A stretch of DNA of 64,000 bases from Tolypothrix tenuis PCC 7101 (GCF_002368295.1 NZ_AP018248.1:6375979-6439978); one strand, 5' to 3'; shown: positions 52,190 to 61,392, counted from the first letter of the stretch. Made by a program: numbers and translations. The notes: a model not told the origin generated them from the letters alone.

Positions 52190-52213
52190 GGGGGTGCACA
52201 GTTGTGCGCCCCC
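52190..52213. terminator. Hairpin between convergent RTX and parvulin B genes
   Basis: Stem GGGGGTGCACA / TGTGCGCCCCC with one T-G wobble. A T6 run lies just before it on the plus strand, so it is not textbook for either direction, but its position between converging genes fits a bidirectional stop. Confidence 0.55.
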
Positions 52214-52252
52214 ATACCATTGGCAATGAAAAGTGATTACCCAGAGATAATA

Positions 52253-53044
52253 TTATGCTGCTTGCGATGATTGTGGCTTGAGCATTTCTGTTTGATAATT
52301 ATTGTTGATATCAAGTTGTGCCACTATTTCATATTGCTCAAGTTTTTGTTTTAACCAAGCAGTAAATAAATCTCCTAAAATTGTGCCCCGTAGTTGCTCA
52401 TCTAATTGAGGTTTGATAATTTCTTCTACCCAAATTAAATGTACTCCTTTAGCAGTAATTATGGGTTTGAGAAGTTGTGGCGGATTAGTAGCAAATACTG
52501 CTGCTGCTATTTCAGGGCGAAAATCATGACGGCGTTTAATACCTTGATAGCCTCCGGCGCGGCGCAATTCGGGATTGTGAATATATTGACGGGCAATTTC
52601 TTGGAAATTAATTTCGCCTTCTTGCAAGGCATAAAATAGTTCTAAAGCGAGTCCTTCATCATCTAAGATTACTTCATAAGTAACCGCACCAGCATAGTTA
52701 AGTTGATTTTCATAAAAAAACTGCTCTACTTTTTCACCAAATAGATGAGTTGCTAATTTAGCCGAAATTAAATTAATTTGTGCTACCTCTTCAAAGTCAT
52801 CAAGGGAAAGATGATATTTTTCTAGCCATTCCCAAGTATCTTCTGCTTTTAGGAGTTGGTTTGCTAAACGTAAGCTATCGGCTGCTTGTTGGATTTCTTC
52901 GGGAATTACTTCAATACCTGCCTCTAACGCTTCATTCATGATAATCTGGCGAGTGGCGATCGCCTCCAACAAACTGGGAATTTGACAATTTATTTTGACG
53001 TGATGCAATATATCTTTGCTGGAAATAGTTAAGATTTTATTCAT
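52253..53044 (-). CDS. Parvulin-type peptidyl-prolyl isomerase B
   Basis: 263 residues from the ATG preceded by GAGG; a farther upstream ATG would add eight residues. Same plan as parvulin A: helical part (LLEAIATRQIIMNEA, DTWEWLEKYHLSLDDFEE) then a PpiC-type domain (AVTYEVILDDEGLA, GEINFQEIARQYIHNPELRRAGGYQGI, LLKPIITAKGVHLIWVEE). No signal peptide. It is downstream of hlyD on the minus strand and may belong to the exporter operon, suggesting a substrate-holding role on the export side. Confidence 0.85.
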   Translation of the reverse strand: MNKILTISSKDILHHVKINCQIPSLLEAIATRQIIMNEALEAGIEVIPEEIQQAADSLRLANQLLKAEDTWEWLEKYHLSLDDFEEVAQINLISAKLATHLFGEKVEQFFYENQLNYAGAVTYEVILDDEGLALELFYALQEGEINFQEIARQYIHNPELRRAGGYQGIKRRHDFRPEIAAAVFATNPPQLLKPIITAKGVHLIWVEEIIKPQLDEQLRGTILGDLFTAWLKQKLEQYEIVAQLDINNNYQTEMLKPQSSQAA

Positions 53045-53153
53045 GACAAGATTCCTCAAATTAGTCAATCATATCTGTGCGTGGAATTATAATTTTTAGT
53101 AATTACACCCTCATTGATATCCTCTATCAAGGTGTTTAAATTTCGCTTTATTT

Positions 53154-53216
53154 ATAAGACTCATATTTAATTTTTGAATCTTCCGTAGGATGCGTTAGCG
53201 ATAGCGTAACGCATCA
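53154..53216. repeat. Dispersed repeat, copy 3 (full)
   Basis: The best-preserved copy: ATAAGACTCATATTTAATTT, then GTAGGATGCGTTAGCGATAG and CGTAACGCATC, whose halves GATGCGTTAGCG and CGTAACGCATC form the palindrome. It lies in the 250-base gap between parvulin B and hlyD. Confidence 0.75.
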
Positions 53217-53322
53217 GCAACAAATTTATTTTTTTACCTTGATTACTGTATTTTTTAAATACATTTTATCTATTGATTATTGCATAAAATTAGCCTTCCA
53301 TAGGTAATAATATTGATTTCCT

Positions 53323-54882
53323 TTACAATTGCATTCCACCTTTCTGCAGCTTCTTAAATGGATCTAAAATAAAGTCGATAACCCGACGTTGGCGAACAAT
53401 GACTTCTGCAGTTGCCGTTTGTCCTGGTGTTAAGTAAATACGTTTATTTGCTGATGCCAGATAAGGCTGCTTCAGAGTAATTTCTAATTCATACATTTCT
53501 ATTTTTCCTTGATTAGTTTCTTGAACTTTGGAATCAGGTGAAATCCAGCTAACATGACCTTCTATCACTCCATAATCCTGGAATGGATAAGCATCAAACT
53601 TGATTTTTACAGGCATACCTTTCTTCAAGAAACCGCTTTGTTGGCTAGGCATTTGAGCTTTGAGTACATAGCCAGTATTTTTTGGTGCAATTTGAGCAAC
53701 CATTTGGCCTGGTTGTACAACTGAACCAGGTTTAGAAATAGGTAACGCGAAAACAGTACCATCAACAGGCGATCGCAATATTCTTTGGTTTAACTGCAGT
53801 TTTAAGGAGATGATTTGACTGCGACTTTGCATAATGTCCGATCGCAGTACAGCAATTTGTGTTTGTAAGTCTTTAAGTTGTTCCTGACTCTTGAGAACAG
53901 TCAACTTTCCAGCTTGCATTAAGCTTTGATAGCTACTTTGTACTTCTTGCAGCCGCAGTCTTGCTTGCTTAATATCCGACTCCATCTGACTGATTGTACT
54001 TTGATAGCGGCTTTGTTCTTCCGCTAACCGCAATTGTGCTTGTGTAATATCAGATTTTGCCTTTTCATAGAGTCGTTTGCTTTCTTCTTCTTCTTTTTTG
54101 AGTTGATCAACTTGGTTTTCTGAAACAGCACCAGCCTTCACAATTTGAGTAAAGCGTTCGACTTGTCTAGAATCGATAGTTAAACGACTTTGAGCTGATT
54201 TTTGATCATTCTGGGCGCTAGTAATTTGTTGCTGCACCTGATTGACTAATGCTTGTTTTTCTAATTTTTGTAAGTTATAAGTACTCAGCTTCCCATCCAG
54301 ATTTTGCTGCGCCTGATTAACTTGGGCAGTTTTTTCTAACTCTTGGGATTGGTTTTGTTGTTCTTGGACACGAATCGACATTTGCAGTTGATTTTTCAGT
54401 AAATCTAATTGCATCATGCGATTTTGTTGTCCATCTAACTTCGCTTTTGTCTGTTGGAGTTCGGTTTTCAAAACACCTGTTTCCAATTCCACTAAAACTT
54501 GTCCTGCTGCTACAGTTTCGCCTTCTTTAACCTTGACTGCAGTCACACTCCCACCAACAGCACTATCTAATTTTTGGGCTGATCCTTTAGGTTCTATACG
54601 CCCTCTAGCGTTTCCAGTTTCATCAACTTGAGACAGCATACTCCAAGGTAAAGCGATCGCCGCAAAGCCAATCAAAAAATACAGCAAAGAACGTGTCCAA
54701 CGCCTCGGTAAAGCATCTAATAGTTCCTCTGTACTATGCGACCAATCACTAGTATCATTCGCTGTTGCTATGTGCTGCGACTCAATAGTATCTTTTACAG
54801 CTTCAGATTCATAGTTGTTTTGAGGTGCATCTTCATGAGATTTAGTTAATATTGTTAACGAATTCCAGGATGAATCAGGCAT
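53323..54882 (-). CDS. HlyD family membrane-fusion protein
   Basis: 519-residue periplasmic adaptor of a type I exporter. Soluble N-terminus of about 70 residues, one membrane segment (SLLYFLIGFAAIALPWSML), then a lipoyl-type half GGSVTAVKVKEGETVAAGQVLVEL, a coiled-coil hairpin of about 230 residues rich in Gln, the second lipoyl half (RILRSPVDGTVFALPI near 365) and the beta-barrel with KIKFDAYPFQDYGVIEG. Long hairpin suits a TolC partner, not encoded here. It is followed 3' by parvulin B and preceded by the ABC gene, about 125 bases of repeat (GGTAATT units) apart. Confidence 0.94.
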   Translation of the reverse strand: MPDSSWNSLTILTKSHEDAPQNNYESEAVKDTIESQHIATANDTSDWSHSTEELLDALPRRWTRSLLYFLIGFAAIALPWSMLSQVDETGNARGRIEPKGSAQKLDSAVGGSVTAVKVKEGETVAAGQVLVELETGVLKTELQQTKAKLDGQQNRMMQLDLLKNQLQMSIRVQEQQNQSQELEKTAQVNQAQQNLDGKLSTYNLQKLEKQALVNQVQQQITSAQNDQKSAQSRLTIDSRQVERFTQIVKAGAVSENQVDQLKKEEEESKRLYEKAKSDITQAQLRLAEEQSRYQSTISQMESDIKQARLRLQEVQSSYQSLMQAGKLTVLKSQEQLKDLQTQIAVLRSDIMQSRSQIISLKLQLNQRILRSPVDGTVFALPISKPGSVVQPGQMVAQIAPKNTGYVLKAQMPSQQSGFLKKGMPVKIKFDAYPFQDYGVIEGHVSWISPDSKVQETNQGKIEMYELEITLKQPYLASANKRIYLTPGQTATAEVIVRQRRVIDFILDPFKKLQKGGMQL

Positions 54883-54894
54883 ATGTTTTTACCT

Positions 54895-54950
54895 GTATTG
54901 AAGAGGTAATTGGAAATGGGTAATTGCTAATTGGTAATGGTTACAAGAAA
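54895..54950. repeat. STRR array (GGTAATT units)
   Basis: Three to four GGTAATT/GGTAATG units in the gap between the HlyD and ABC genes, which are otherwise a single operon. Confidence 0.8.
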
Positions 54951-55007
54951 ATCAAAAAAGCAGAGTAAGTAGAGAGAAAATAACTCAATTTTGACTCTTG
55001 ACTCTAT

Positions 55008-58000
55008 TTAAGAATGAACTTGTGCTAATTGTTGCTGATTGAGATAAAAATAATGACCTTTCTTTGCAATTAATTGCTCGTGAGTACCGCTTTCAACTAA
55101 TAAGCCACGATCCAAAACTAAAATTAAATCAGCATTCCGCACCGTGGAGAGTCTGTGAGCAATAATTAAGCTGGTGCGGCCTTTGAGTATGGTTTTCAGA
55201 TTTTGCTGAATAATGCGTTCCGATTCCGAATCTAGGTGACTGGTGGCTTCATCTAAAAGTAATAGACGCGGATTACCCAACAAAGCACGGGCGATCGCTA
55301 AACGTTGACGTTGTCCACCAGATAACATCCCGCCACCTTCGCCGATTTGGGTTTCGTAACCCATTGGTAATTGTTTAATAAACTCGTCTGCTCCTGCCAA
55401 TTCTGCCGCTTCCATAATCTCTGCTAAAGTGGCTTCTGGGTGAGCAATACTAATATTTTCCCGAATCGTACCGCCAAACAAAAACGTATCTTGATCCACC
55501 ACACCAATTTGACACCGGAGCGATCGCAGGGAAATGCTAGTAACATCTTGACCGTCAATCAAGACTTTGCCATCTGTCGCTGGGTATAAACCTAATACTA
55601 ATTTCGAGAGAGTTGTTTTACCCGAACCACTACGCCCAACAACTGCTACTGTTTGCTCTGGTTTGATTTCAAAGCTGAGATTTTCGAGGACATTAATATC
55701 GCTTTCAGGATGATAGCGAAAAGTCACTTTTTCAAAGCGAATATGGCCACGTAACCTCGGTAAAGACTGTCGGGGTTGATGTTCTAAATCTTCTTCTGGT
55801 TCTGCTTCTAAAACATCATTAATTCGTTCTGTGGAAACTATGACTTCTTGCAATTGATTCCACAATACTATTAGCCGCTGGAAAGGATGAATGATGTTAG
55901 ATAATAACATATTAAAAGCGACTAATTGCCCAATTGTCAGTTGGTTTTGAATCACCAATGATGCGCCAAACCACAACAAACTTGTAGTTACTAAGGTTTG
56001 AATAGTAGAACTAAAAATTTGCAATTGGTTACTAATGACCTGGGCTTTAAAAGTTTTTTTGATCAAATTATTCAGGAGTTCTTCCCAATGCCAGCGTACT
56101 GTCTGTTCAATGGCCATTGAGCGAATTGAGCTAATCCCTGTGAGACTCTGAATCAAATAACTGTTTTCTTGAGCTAGGGCATTAAATACTTCTTGGGAGA
56201 TGCGGCGTAAAAAAGGCGTTGCAATCAGCGCCAGTAAAAAGAATGGCGGTATAATTGTTAAGCACAACAATGCCATTTGCCAACTATACCAAAACATTAA
56301 TCCTACATAGATAAATACTGTGAGCAAATCCAAGCCAATAGATAGCGATTCCCCAGTTAGAAAGCGTTGAATTTTTTGATTTTCTTGGACGCGGGAAACA
56401 ATATCTCCTACGTAACGCGATTCAAAGTAAGACAAGGGCAAGCGGAAGGTGTGTTTGATAAAACCCACCATTAGCGATACTCCGATCCGGTTAGCAGTGT
56501 GATCCAACAGATATTGCCTTAAACCGTTCATTGCTACGCTGAATAACCCAAAAATTAGCAATCCGAAACCAACGGTATTTAAAGTCAGAGTACTGCCCTG
56601 GACAATAACTCTATCTAAAAGTAACTGTGTGAATAACGGCGTTACTAGCCCCAATATTTGAATTAGCATAGAAGCCATGAAGACTTCTAGCAAGACTGTA
56701 GTATGGGGTTTGACTAAATCAAAAAATTGCCAGAATCCGGAACTTGCTTCTGGAGTTTCTTTTAATAGAGCGGTGGGTTGTAATAATAAAGCGTAACCAG
56801 TCCACCCCGCTTTAAATTCTGCAATCTTCAGGTGGCGTTGACCAATGGCGGGATCGCCGACAATTACTTGTTTTTTAGTAACTTCGTAAACGACGATGTA
56901 ATGCTTGCCTTCCCAGTGAGCGATCGCTGGTAATGGTTGTTGTGCTAATTTATCCAGACTGGCTTTCACTGGACGGGTAGTAAAACCAACGCTTTCTGCG
57001 GCCGCTGTTAAGCCCTTAAGTGATGCACCATCGCGGGTAACGTTAGCTAACTCTCGCAAGCGGTTAACACTCAATTGCTTACCCCAATAGCGGCTAATCA
57101 TTACCAAACAAGCAGCCCCACAGTCAGAAGCACTTTGTTGGTGGTAGAAGGGGTAGCGCTTGCTGATGCGTCCCCACAAATGCCCTAATTTGACTTTTGG
57201 GCTAGGAAAGTAAGCACGTCGTTTTTTTTGTGGTTGTTGTAGCTGAATTTGCGAGGGGAAAGAAATAACGTTGCTGTTGGTTTTGGTAGATACTGCTACG
57301 GGTTTTTCCTCTATGGGAACTGGGGTAGCTTGAGAATCAATCAACTCTGCCAATTGTCCCCAATGTAGCAGTGCTTTTTGCCAATCATCATGCTTGAGGC
57401 TGTAAGCAATGGTTGGTTTTGTCACCTGCCATTTTCCCGGTTTGATCGCAAAGATACTGCCAGGAATTAATTTACTACCATCAGAATGCTGTAATTCGCC
57501 TTGGCACAATATCCATAACTGAGTATCTGCAACTAGTTTGGCTGGTACTGTACCCATTTTTAAATGCTGTCGTGAGAAGTAAGCTAAGGCTTTCAGCATA
57601 TCTTCAACGGATATATTGCCTTTGCCGATGGAGTTCTGGCGAAATAACATCAGTAAATCCCAACGTTCTGCACGTTCCAAAAGGCGATCGCGAATCCTGG
57701 GATATTTATCCATCAAAGTTTGCAATGTCTCTTGTTTGAGATAACTCAGCTTTAAGTTCAAAGAAGACCTCGCTGAGTATGGTTGCAACGTGGCTTCAGG
57801 AAACAAAGTCAGTTCACCAAATACTGCACCTGGAGAGAGGGTAGTAATTAAGTTCTCCCCTCTATCTAGCAATCGGACTTTACCTGCTAAAACTACATAA
57901 ATTCCTGCTTTGGCTGTTGTTGCTTGCCAAAATAGTTGTGCTATGGGCGGTTCTACAATTTCTATCGCCGCCAAGCAGCTTTGCAGTTCTTGCTCTTCTA

Positions 58001-58064
58001 GCTGCTCGCCTAAGACAATAGCGAGCTGTTCACCAAGCTGTGCTTGTGAAAATACTGATGGCAT
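55008..58064 (-). CDS. Peptidase-containing ABC exporter with cyclic-nucleotide-type domain
   Basis: 1018 residues. N-terminal cNMP-binding-type domain (about 1-130, FGELTLFPEATLQPYSARS), linker, C39 peptidase (about 305-430), six membrane segments (about 455-740) and an ATPase domain (about 775-1012). The peptidase triad is complete: Cys315 in SASDCGAACL, His388 in GKHYIVVYEV and Asp404 in VIVGDPA. The ATPase has VVGRSGSGKTTLS, LSGGQRQRLAIARALL, LLLLDEATSHLD and IIAHRLST. It should cut after GG and export the core peptides with the HlyD protein. The domain plan resembles HetC/SunT-type proteins. Confidence 0.95.
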   Translation of the reverse strand: MPSVFSQAQLGEQLAIVLGEQLEEQELQSCLAAIEIVEPPIAQLFWQATTAKAGIYVVLAGKVRLLDRGENLITTLSPGAVFGELTLFPEATLQPYSARSSLNLKLSYLKQETLQTLMDKYPRIRDRLLERAERWDLLMLFRQNSIGKGNISVEDMLKALAYFSRQHLKMGTVPAKLVADTQLWILCQGELQHSDGSKLIPGSIFAIKPGKWQVTKPTIAYSLKHDDWQKALLHWGQLAELIDSQATPVPIEEKPVAVSTKTNSNVISFPSQIQLQQPQKKRRAYFPSPKVKLGHLWGRISKRYPFYHQQSASDCGAACLVMISRYWGKQLSVNRLRELANVTRDGASLKGLTAAAESVGFTTRPVKASLDKLAQQPLPAIAHWEGKHYIVVYEVTKKQVIVGDPAIGQRHLKIAEFKAGWTGYALLLQPTALLKETPEASSGFWQFFDLVKPHTTVLLEVFMASMLIQILGLVTPLFTQLLLDRVIVQGSTLTLNTVGFGLLIFGLFSVAMNGLRQYLLDHTANRIGVSLMVGFIKHTFRLPLSYFESRYVGDIVSRVQENQKIQRFLTGESLSIGLDLLTVFIYVGLMFWYSWQMALLCLTIIPPFFLLALIATPFLRRISQEVFNALAQENSYLIQSLTGISSIRSMAIEQTVRWHWEELLNNLIKKTFKAQVISNQLQIFSSTIQTLVTTSLLWFGASLVIQNQLTIGQLVAFNMLLSNIIHPFQRLIVLWNQLQEVIVSTERINDVLEAEPEEDLEHQPRQSLPRLRGHIRFEKVTFRYHPESDINVLENLSFEIKPEQTVAVVGRSGSGKTTLSKLVLGLYPATDGKVLIDGQDVTSISLRSLRCQIGVVDQDTFLFGGTIRENISIAHPEATLAEIMEAAELAGADEFIKQLPMGYETQIGEGGGMLSGGQRQRLAIARALLGNPRLLLLDEATSHLDSESERIIQQNLKTILKGRTSLIIAHRLSTVRNADLILVLDRGLLVESGTHEQLIAKKGHYFYLNQQQLAQVHS

Positions 58065-58085
58065 TTCCTCAACTCCAAGACTGAA

Positions 58086-58769
58086 TTAGTGATTAGTCTG
58101 CGCCAAATTAAATGACCACAGGAATTTAGGCTGGTTGTTGCTAGATTGCAAATCGCAAATTCTAATGCCAGCATCCTTTAAAGAATCAGTTGCTTGTTGC
58201 TTTGAGGATTTTTTCTTGGTTGATAGCCCCATTTGTTTTAGGAGCCGATTAATATGGCGATCGCTAATTTCAATGCCAAATTCTTGAGCTAGATGTTTAC
58301 TTAACCATTGGGCTGTCCAATTAGCAAATGCATAACCATAATCACGCGGACTCCCATTCACCAATTCTTTTAACCTTTCTAGATATTGATGATTTACGGT
58401 TTTTGGTCTACCAATTGGTCGCTCATTCCATTTGTGGGCTAGACCTGCTTCTGCTACAGCAATCCAGTATCGTGCCATCTCTTGAGAGCAACTTAATATT
58501 TCGCAGATATGAGTTTGAGATGTACCGCTATCTGCTAACAACATAATTTCTATGCGGCGACGATATTCTGGTTGTAAATCTGCTTGCAAATTCTTGAGTA
58601 AAACCTTTCTTTGAAAAGGTGTCAAAAATTTGCTTTCTTGTGTAGAGTCAGGATCACAAACCTTGTTTTGACTAGAATAATGTGACATAATCATTCTCCA
58701 GTTGCATTCAACTGTTAAAGATGTGGGTTCAACCTTCTGCTGCAATTGTGTTTGAATCGTGACATCCAA
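58086..58769 (-). CDS. HTH protein related to IS630-type DNA-binding domain
   Basis: 227 residues. Two DNA-binding parts: ADSGTSQTHICEILSCSQEMARYWI near 85-110 (homeodomain-like) and the winged segment WTAQWLSKHLAQEFGIEISD followed by RHINRLLKQMGLS near 165-195, both as in IS630-type transposases. The DDE catalytic domain is absent; the rest is a short Lys/Ser/Gln-rich and unstructured end. There is no inverted repeat or target duplication, and the gene lies 22 bases upstream of the exporter gene on the same strand. A domesticated regulator of the locus is more likely than a transposase. Start codon uncertain: ATGs also lie 25 and 27 codons in. Confidence 0.75.
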   Translation of the reverse strand: MDVTIQTQLQQKVEPTSLTVECNWRMIMSHYSSQNKVCDPDSTQESKFLTPFQRKVLLKNLQADLQPEYRRRIEIMLLADSGTSQTHICEILSCSQEMARYWIAVAEAGLAHKWNERPIGRPKTVNHQYLERLKELVNGSPRDYGYAFANWTAQWLSKHLAQEFGIEISDRHINRLLKQMGLSTKKKSSKQQATDSLKDAGIRICDLQSSNNQPKFLWSFNLAQTNH

Positions 58770-58835
58770 GGTTTCACAATTGCGTAGTTAATTAGTCTTG
58801 CCGGACTAATTAATTACTTAACTTTGATTTGCAAC

Positions 58836-58889
58836 TAAGCCGGGTACTATCCCCCTAGGCTTGTAATAGCCTAGGGACTGACCCGGTTA
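58836..58889 (-). promoter_or_regulatory. Nested hairpin in the leader of the HTH-exporter operon
   Basis: Inner stem CCCTAGGC / GCCTAGGG (eight perfect pairs, eight-base loop) inside an outer stem TAA-g-CCGGGT / ACCCGGTTA with a one-base bulge. It lies about 70 bases upstream of the HTH start, so it would be in its 5' leader. No T-run follows on the minus strand. Candidate attenuator or protein-binding structure. Confidence 0.5.
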
Positions 58890-60381
58890 GTTATGTCTAA
58901 AGCTTGCACAGCTAAGATTAATGAAGCTAATCTGTGATAAATCAGCAAAATTATCATATCTAGTTCTTTTTCTGTTGTAAATAGTATAAATCTCTCTTAA
59001 ATTTGGCTTCAGCAATCTCCAAGATAAATTTCTTAGGTACAAACAGAAAAAATCTTTGAATAAATATCTGGAAAGCATAGCTGCGATTTCCCCTGATAAA
59101 CAACAGTCATCTCCAGATGAGTTAGTTGGCTTAAAAAAACCCAACTATCAAATGTATATGGAAACTTCCAGAAATTGCTTCCTACTTACTGAAAAAGTAG
59201 ATAGCAATGCCCCAGGCAATACATTAGCCTAGGGCATCACTTCTCTATGAAAAGCTGGCTGAAAATCAATGCCTGTATGCTCCATTAAAATTAATGCTGA
59301 TAGCAGAAATCTGTTATGCAAAAAAAAGGAGACATTTGTCGTTGGAACATTCATGAACCTTACCAATATGAAACCTTTAACTGCAAAAATAGCATTTATT
59401 ATTAAGCTACACATAGCATTAGCCTGTTAATAAATTTTGATCAAAAACTACCATATTTTATTCAATGACAAGTGAAGTTTTTTCATAAATATTTTCACTG
59501 GTAAATGCATCAATACTTTGACAAATTAATACAATTTCAACCTGTATACAGGCTGATCTGTATCCTTGAACAATTCTGTTGCCTGTAGGTAGTCAGAGTT
59601 TTACCCGTAAAAAACCTGCTCTATAGCAATCTTCTATGCAGCATGACACATAAAATCCCTGAAAATCTGAGAAATACGTATTTTTAATCTTTGTATTTTC
59701 TTAATTTTCAATTATGAATTGCTATAGATGAATTCGTAATCTTGAATTTCGCGATGCTTTACTAGTGGTTAATTCTTCAAACTCTTAGATATTTTTCTTA
59801 TCTATAGAGTTTAAATTTTGTTTGCTATTAAATGCAGATGTTAAACTCTTGACATTATGTGCCACTAATCTTTTAATTAAGTATATTTTTTTGACTTAGT
59901 CAAGTGTTTTTCCAAGAAAGTTAATATTTTTACAAAAAATTGTTTATAAATTAATTAAATCTTTAATGTCATAGCAATACATTTTGTGATATGCAATATA
60001 GTTTTATATAAAATATAGTTATCAATTAAATAAGATTTAAATTGAAAAAAATATAAATTGCGAAAATCCTTGCAAAGACAGAAATAAATTGTTTAACTGA
60101 TTTGAATTATTGTTTATCTATCTTTAGATATATGTCTCTATAATAACAAATTTTTATCACTTTAGATAGATGAAAATTAGGTTGATCTCATATATATAAT
60201 TAACACTTAACCAATCTCCTATTTGTAAGGTGTATTAAGACTATAGTCCTAACACACCCGCAGCAATAGAAATCTTGGTGTAAGACTTTCAGTGCTAACA
60301 CAGCCTGAGTTGATTTGTGAAGCAATGACAACTATGCACTAGACCATGAGTTTGTATTCAAGCAATATTGTTGATGTTTAA
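58890..60381. other. Long AT-rich intergenic region
   Basis: About 1.5 kb between the RiPP locus and pyrB. It contains a hairpin ATGCCC-c-AGGC / GCCT-a-GGGCAT at 59207-59237 resembling the one in the HTH leader, and a short open frame (TTG at 59056) of doubtful value. From 59.4 to 60.3 kb the AT content is very high and I see no gene, RNA or clear repeat. Confidence 0.55.
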
Positions 60382-61392
60382 TTAAACTTTGCCACTACCA
60401 ATTAAATACAATAATGCCATCCGCACCGCCACACCACTGGTAACTTGCGCTTGAATCAAGCTAAATTCTGGATCGTCCATTAAATCAGAACTAATCTCTA
60501 CACCGCGATTCACTGGGCCTGGATGTAATACTTTGACATTAGGCTTACAAAGGCGTAGCTTCTCACGGGTAATGCCAAATAACTGGTGATATTCTCGTAA
60601 ACTGGGCAATAAATGAGCAGTCATGCGTTCCTTTTGCAGACGCAATGTCATCACAAAATCAGCATCACGTAAAGCAGGTTCTAGCTGCCAATGTAAAAAT
60701 AATTGCCGATTAGATATTGATTCCTGTGTTGTTTCTTCTGCGAAATACTCAGCAAATAACTTTGGTAGTAGGGTAGGTGGTGCGGCTAAATGCACCTCGG
60801 CACCACTGGCGGTTAAACTGCTAATATTAGATCGTGCTACACGAGAATGGAGAATATCGCCAACGATCGCAATTTTTTTACCTTTTAATAATTCGATTCG
60901 GGGATTAGTGGGGTCAATTAAAGTACAAATAGTAAATAAGTCTAGCAGTCCTTGGGAAGGATGCTCATGTTGACCATCGCCAGCATTGAGTACACTAACT
61001 TTGACACCTAAACGATCCATTTCTTGAGCGATCGCATTAGGTACACCTGCTTCCCGATGGCGAATTACCATAATATCAGTACCCATCGCCAAATAGGTCT
61101 TCGCGGTATCGAGAATTGTTTCTCCCTTAGTCATCGAAGAAGTTGCAGCCGCAAAGTTCAGCGTATCCGCACTCAGGCGTTTAGCTGCAATTTCAAAACT
61201 ACTGCGAGTGCGGGTAGAGGGTTCAAAAAATAAATTCGCCACCACTTGTCCCTGCAATGTTGGCACTTTCTTCGTCCGTCTTGATAGCACTTCTTGGAAA
61301 CTAGCAGCAGTTTGCAAAACAGCGTCGTATTCAACGGGAGAAAAGTCTGTTAAGGAAAGAATGTGATGACGGTTCCAAGTAGTACTAGGCAT
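60382..61392 (-). CDS. pyrB: Aspartate carbamoyltransferase catalytic subunit
   Basis: 336-residue pyrimidine-pathway enzyme that carbamoylates aspartate. Carbamoyl-phosphate loop FEPSTRTRSSFEIAAKRL, the TKGETILDT lid segment, HREAGVPN and the aspartate-binding MTLRLQKERM and HPGPVNRGVE motifs are all present. No regulatory chain gene (pyrI) is nearby, normal for cyanobacteria. Length is normal. It stands alone on the minus strand, separated from mgtE upstream by a terminator and tandem repeats. Confidence 0.97.
   Translation of the reverse strand: MPSTTWNRHHILSLTDFSPVEYDAVLQTAASFQEVLSRRTKKVPTLQGQVVANLFFEPSTRTRSSFEIAAKRLSADTLNFAAATSSMTKGETILDTAKTYLAMGTDIMVIRHREAGVPNAIAQEMDRLGVKVSVLNAGDGQHEHPSQGLLDLFTICTLIDPTNPRIELLKGKKIAIVGDILHSRVARSNISSLTASGAEVHLAAPPTLLPKLFAEYFAEETTQESISNRQLFLHWQLEPALRDADFVMTLRLQKERMTAHLLPSLREYHQLFGITREKLRLCKPNVKVLHPGPVNRGVEISSDLMDDPEFSLIQAQVTSGVAVRMALLYLIGSGKV

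Noticed and set aside
58887..59144. 85-codon minus-strand frame upstream of the HTH gene
   Set aside because: No motif, no ribosome-binding site, overlaps two hairpin regions and reads like random AT-rich sequence.
59056..59232. Open frame from a TTG, 58 codons, hydrophilic, near the exporter operon
   Set aside because: No proper start codon or ribosome-binding site, no recognisable motif, and its end overlaps a hairpin.
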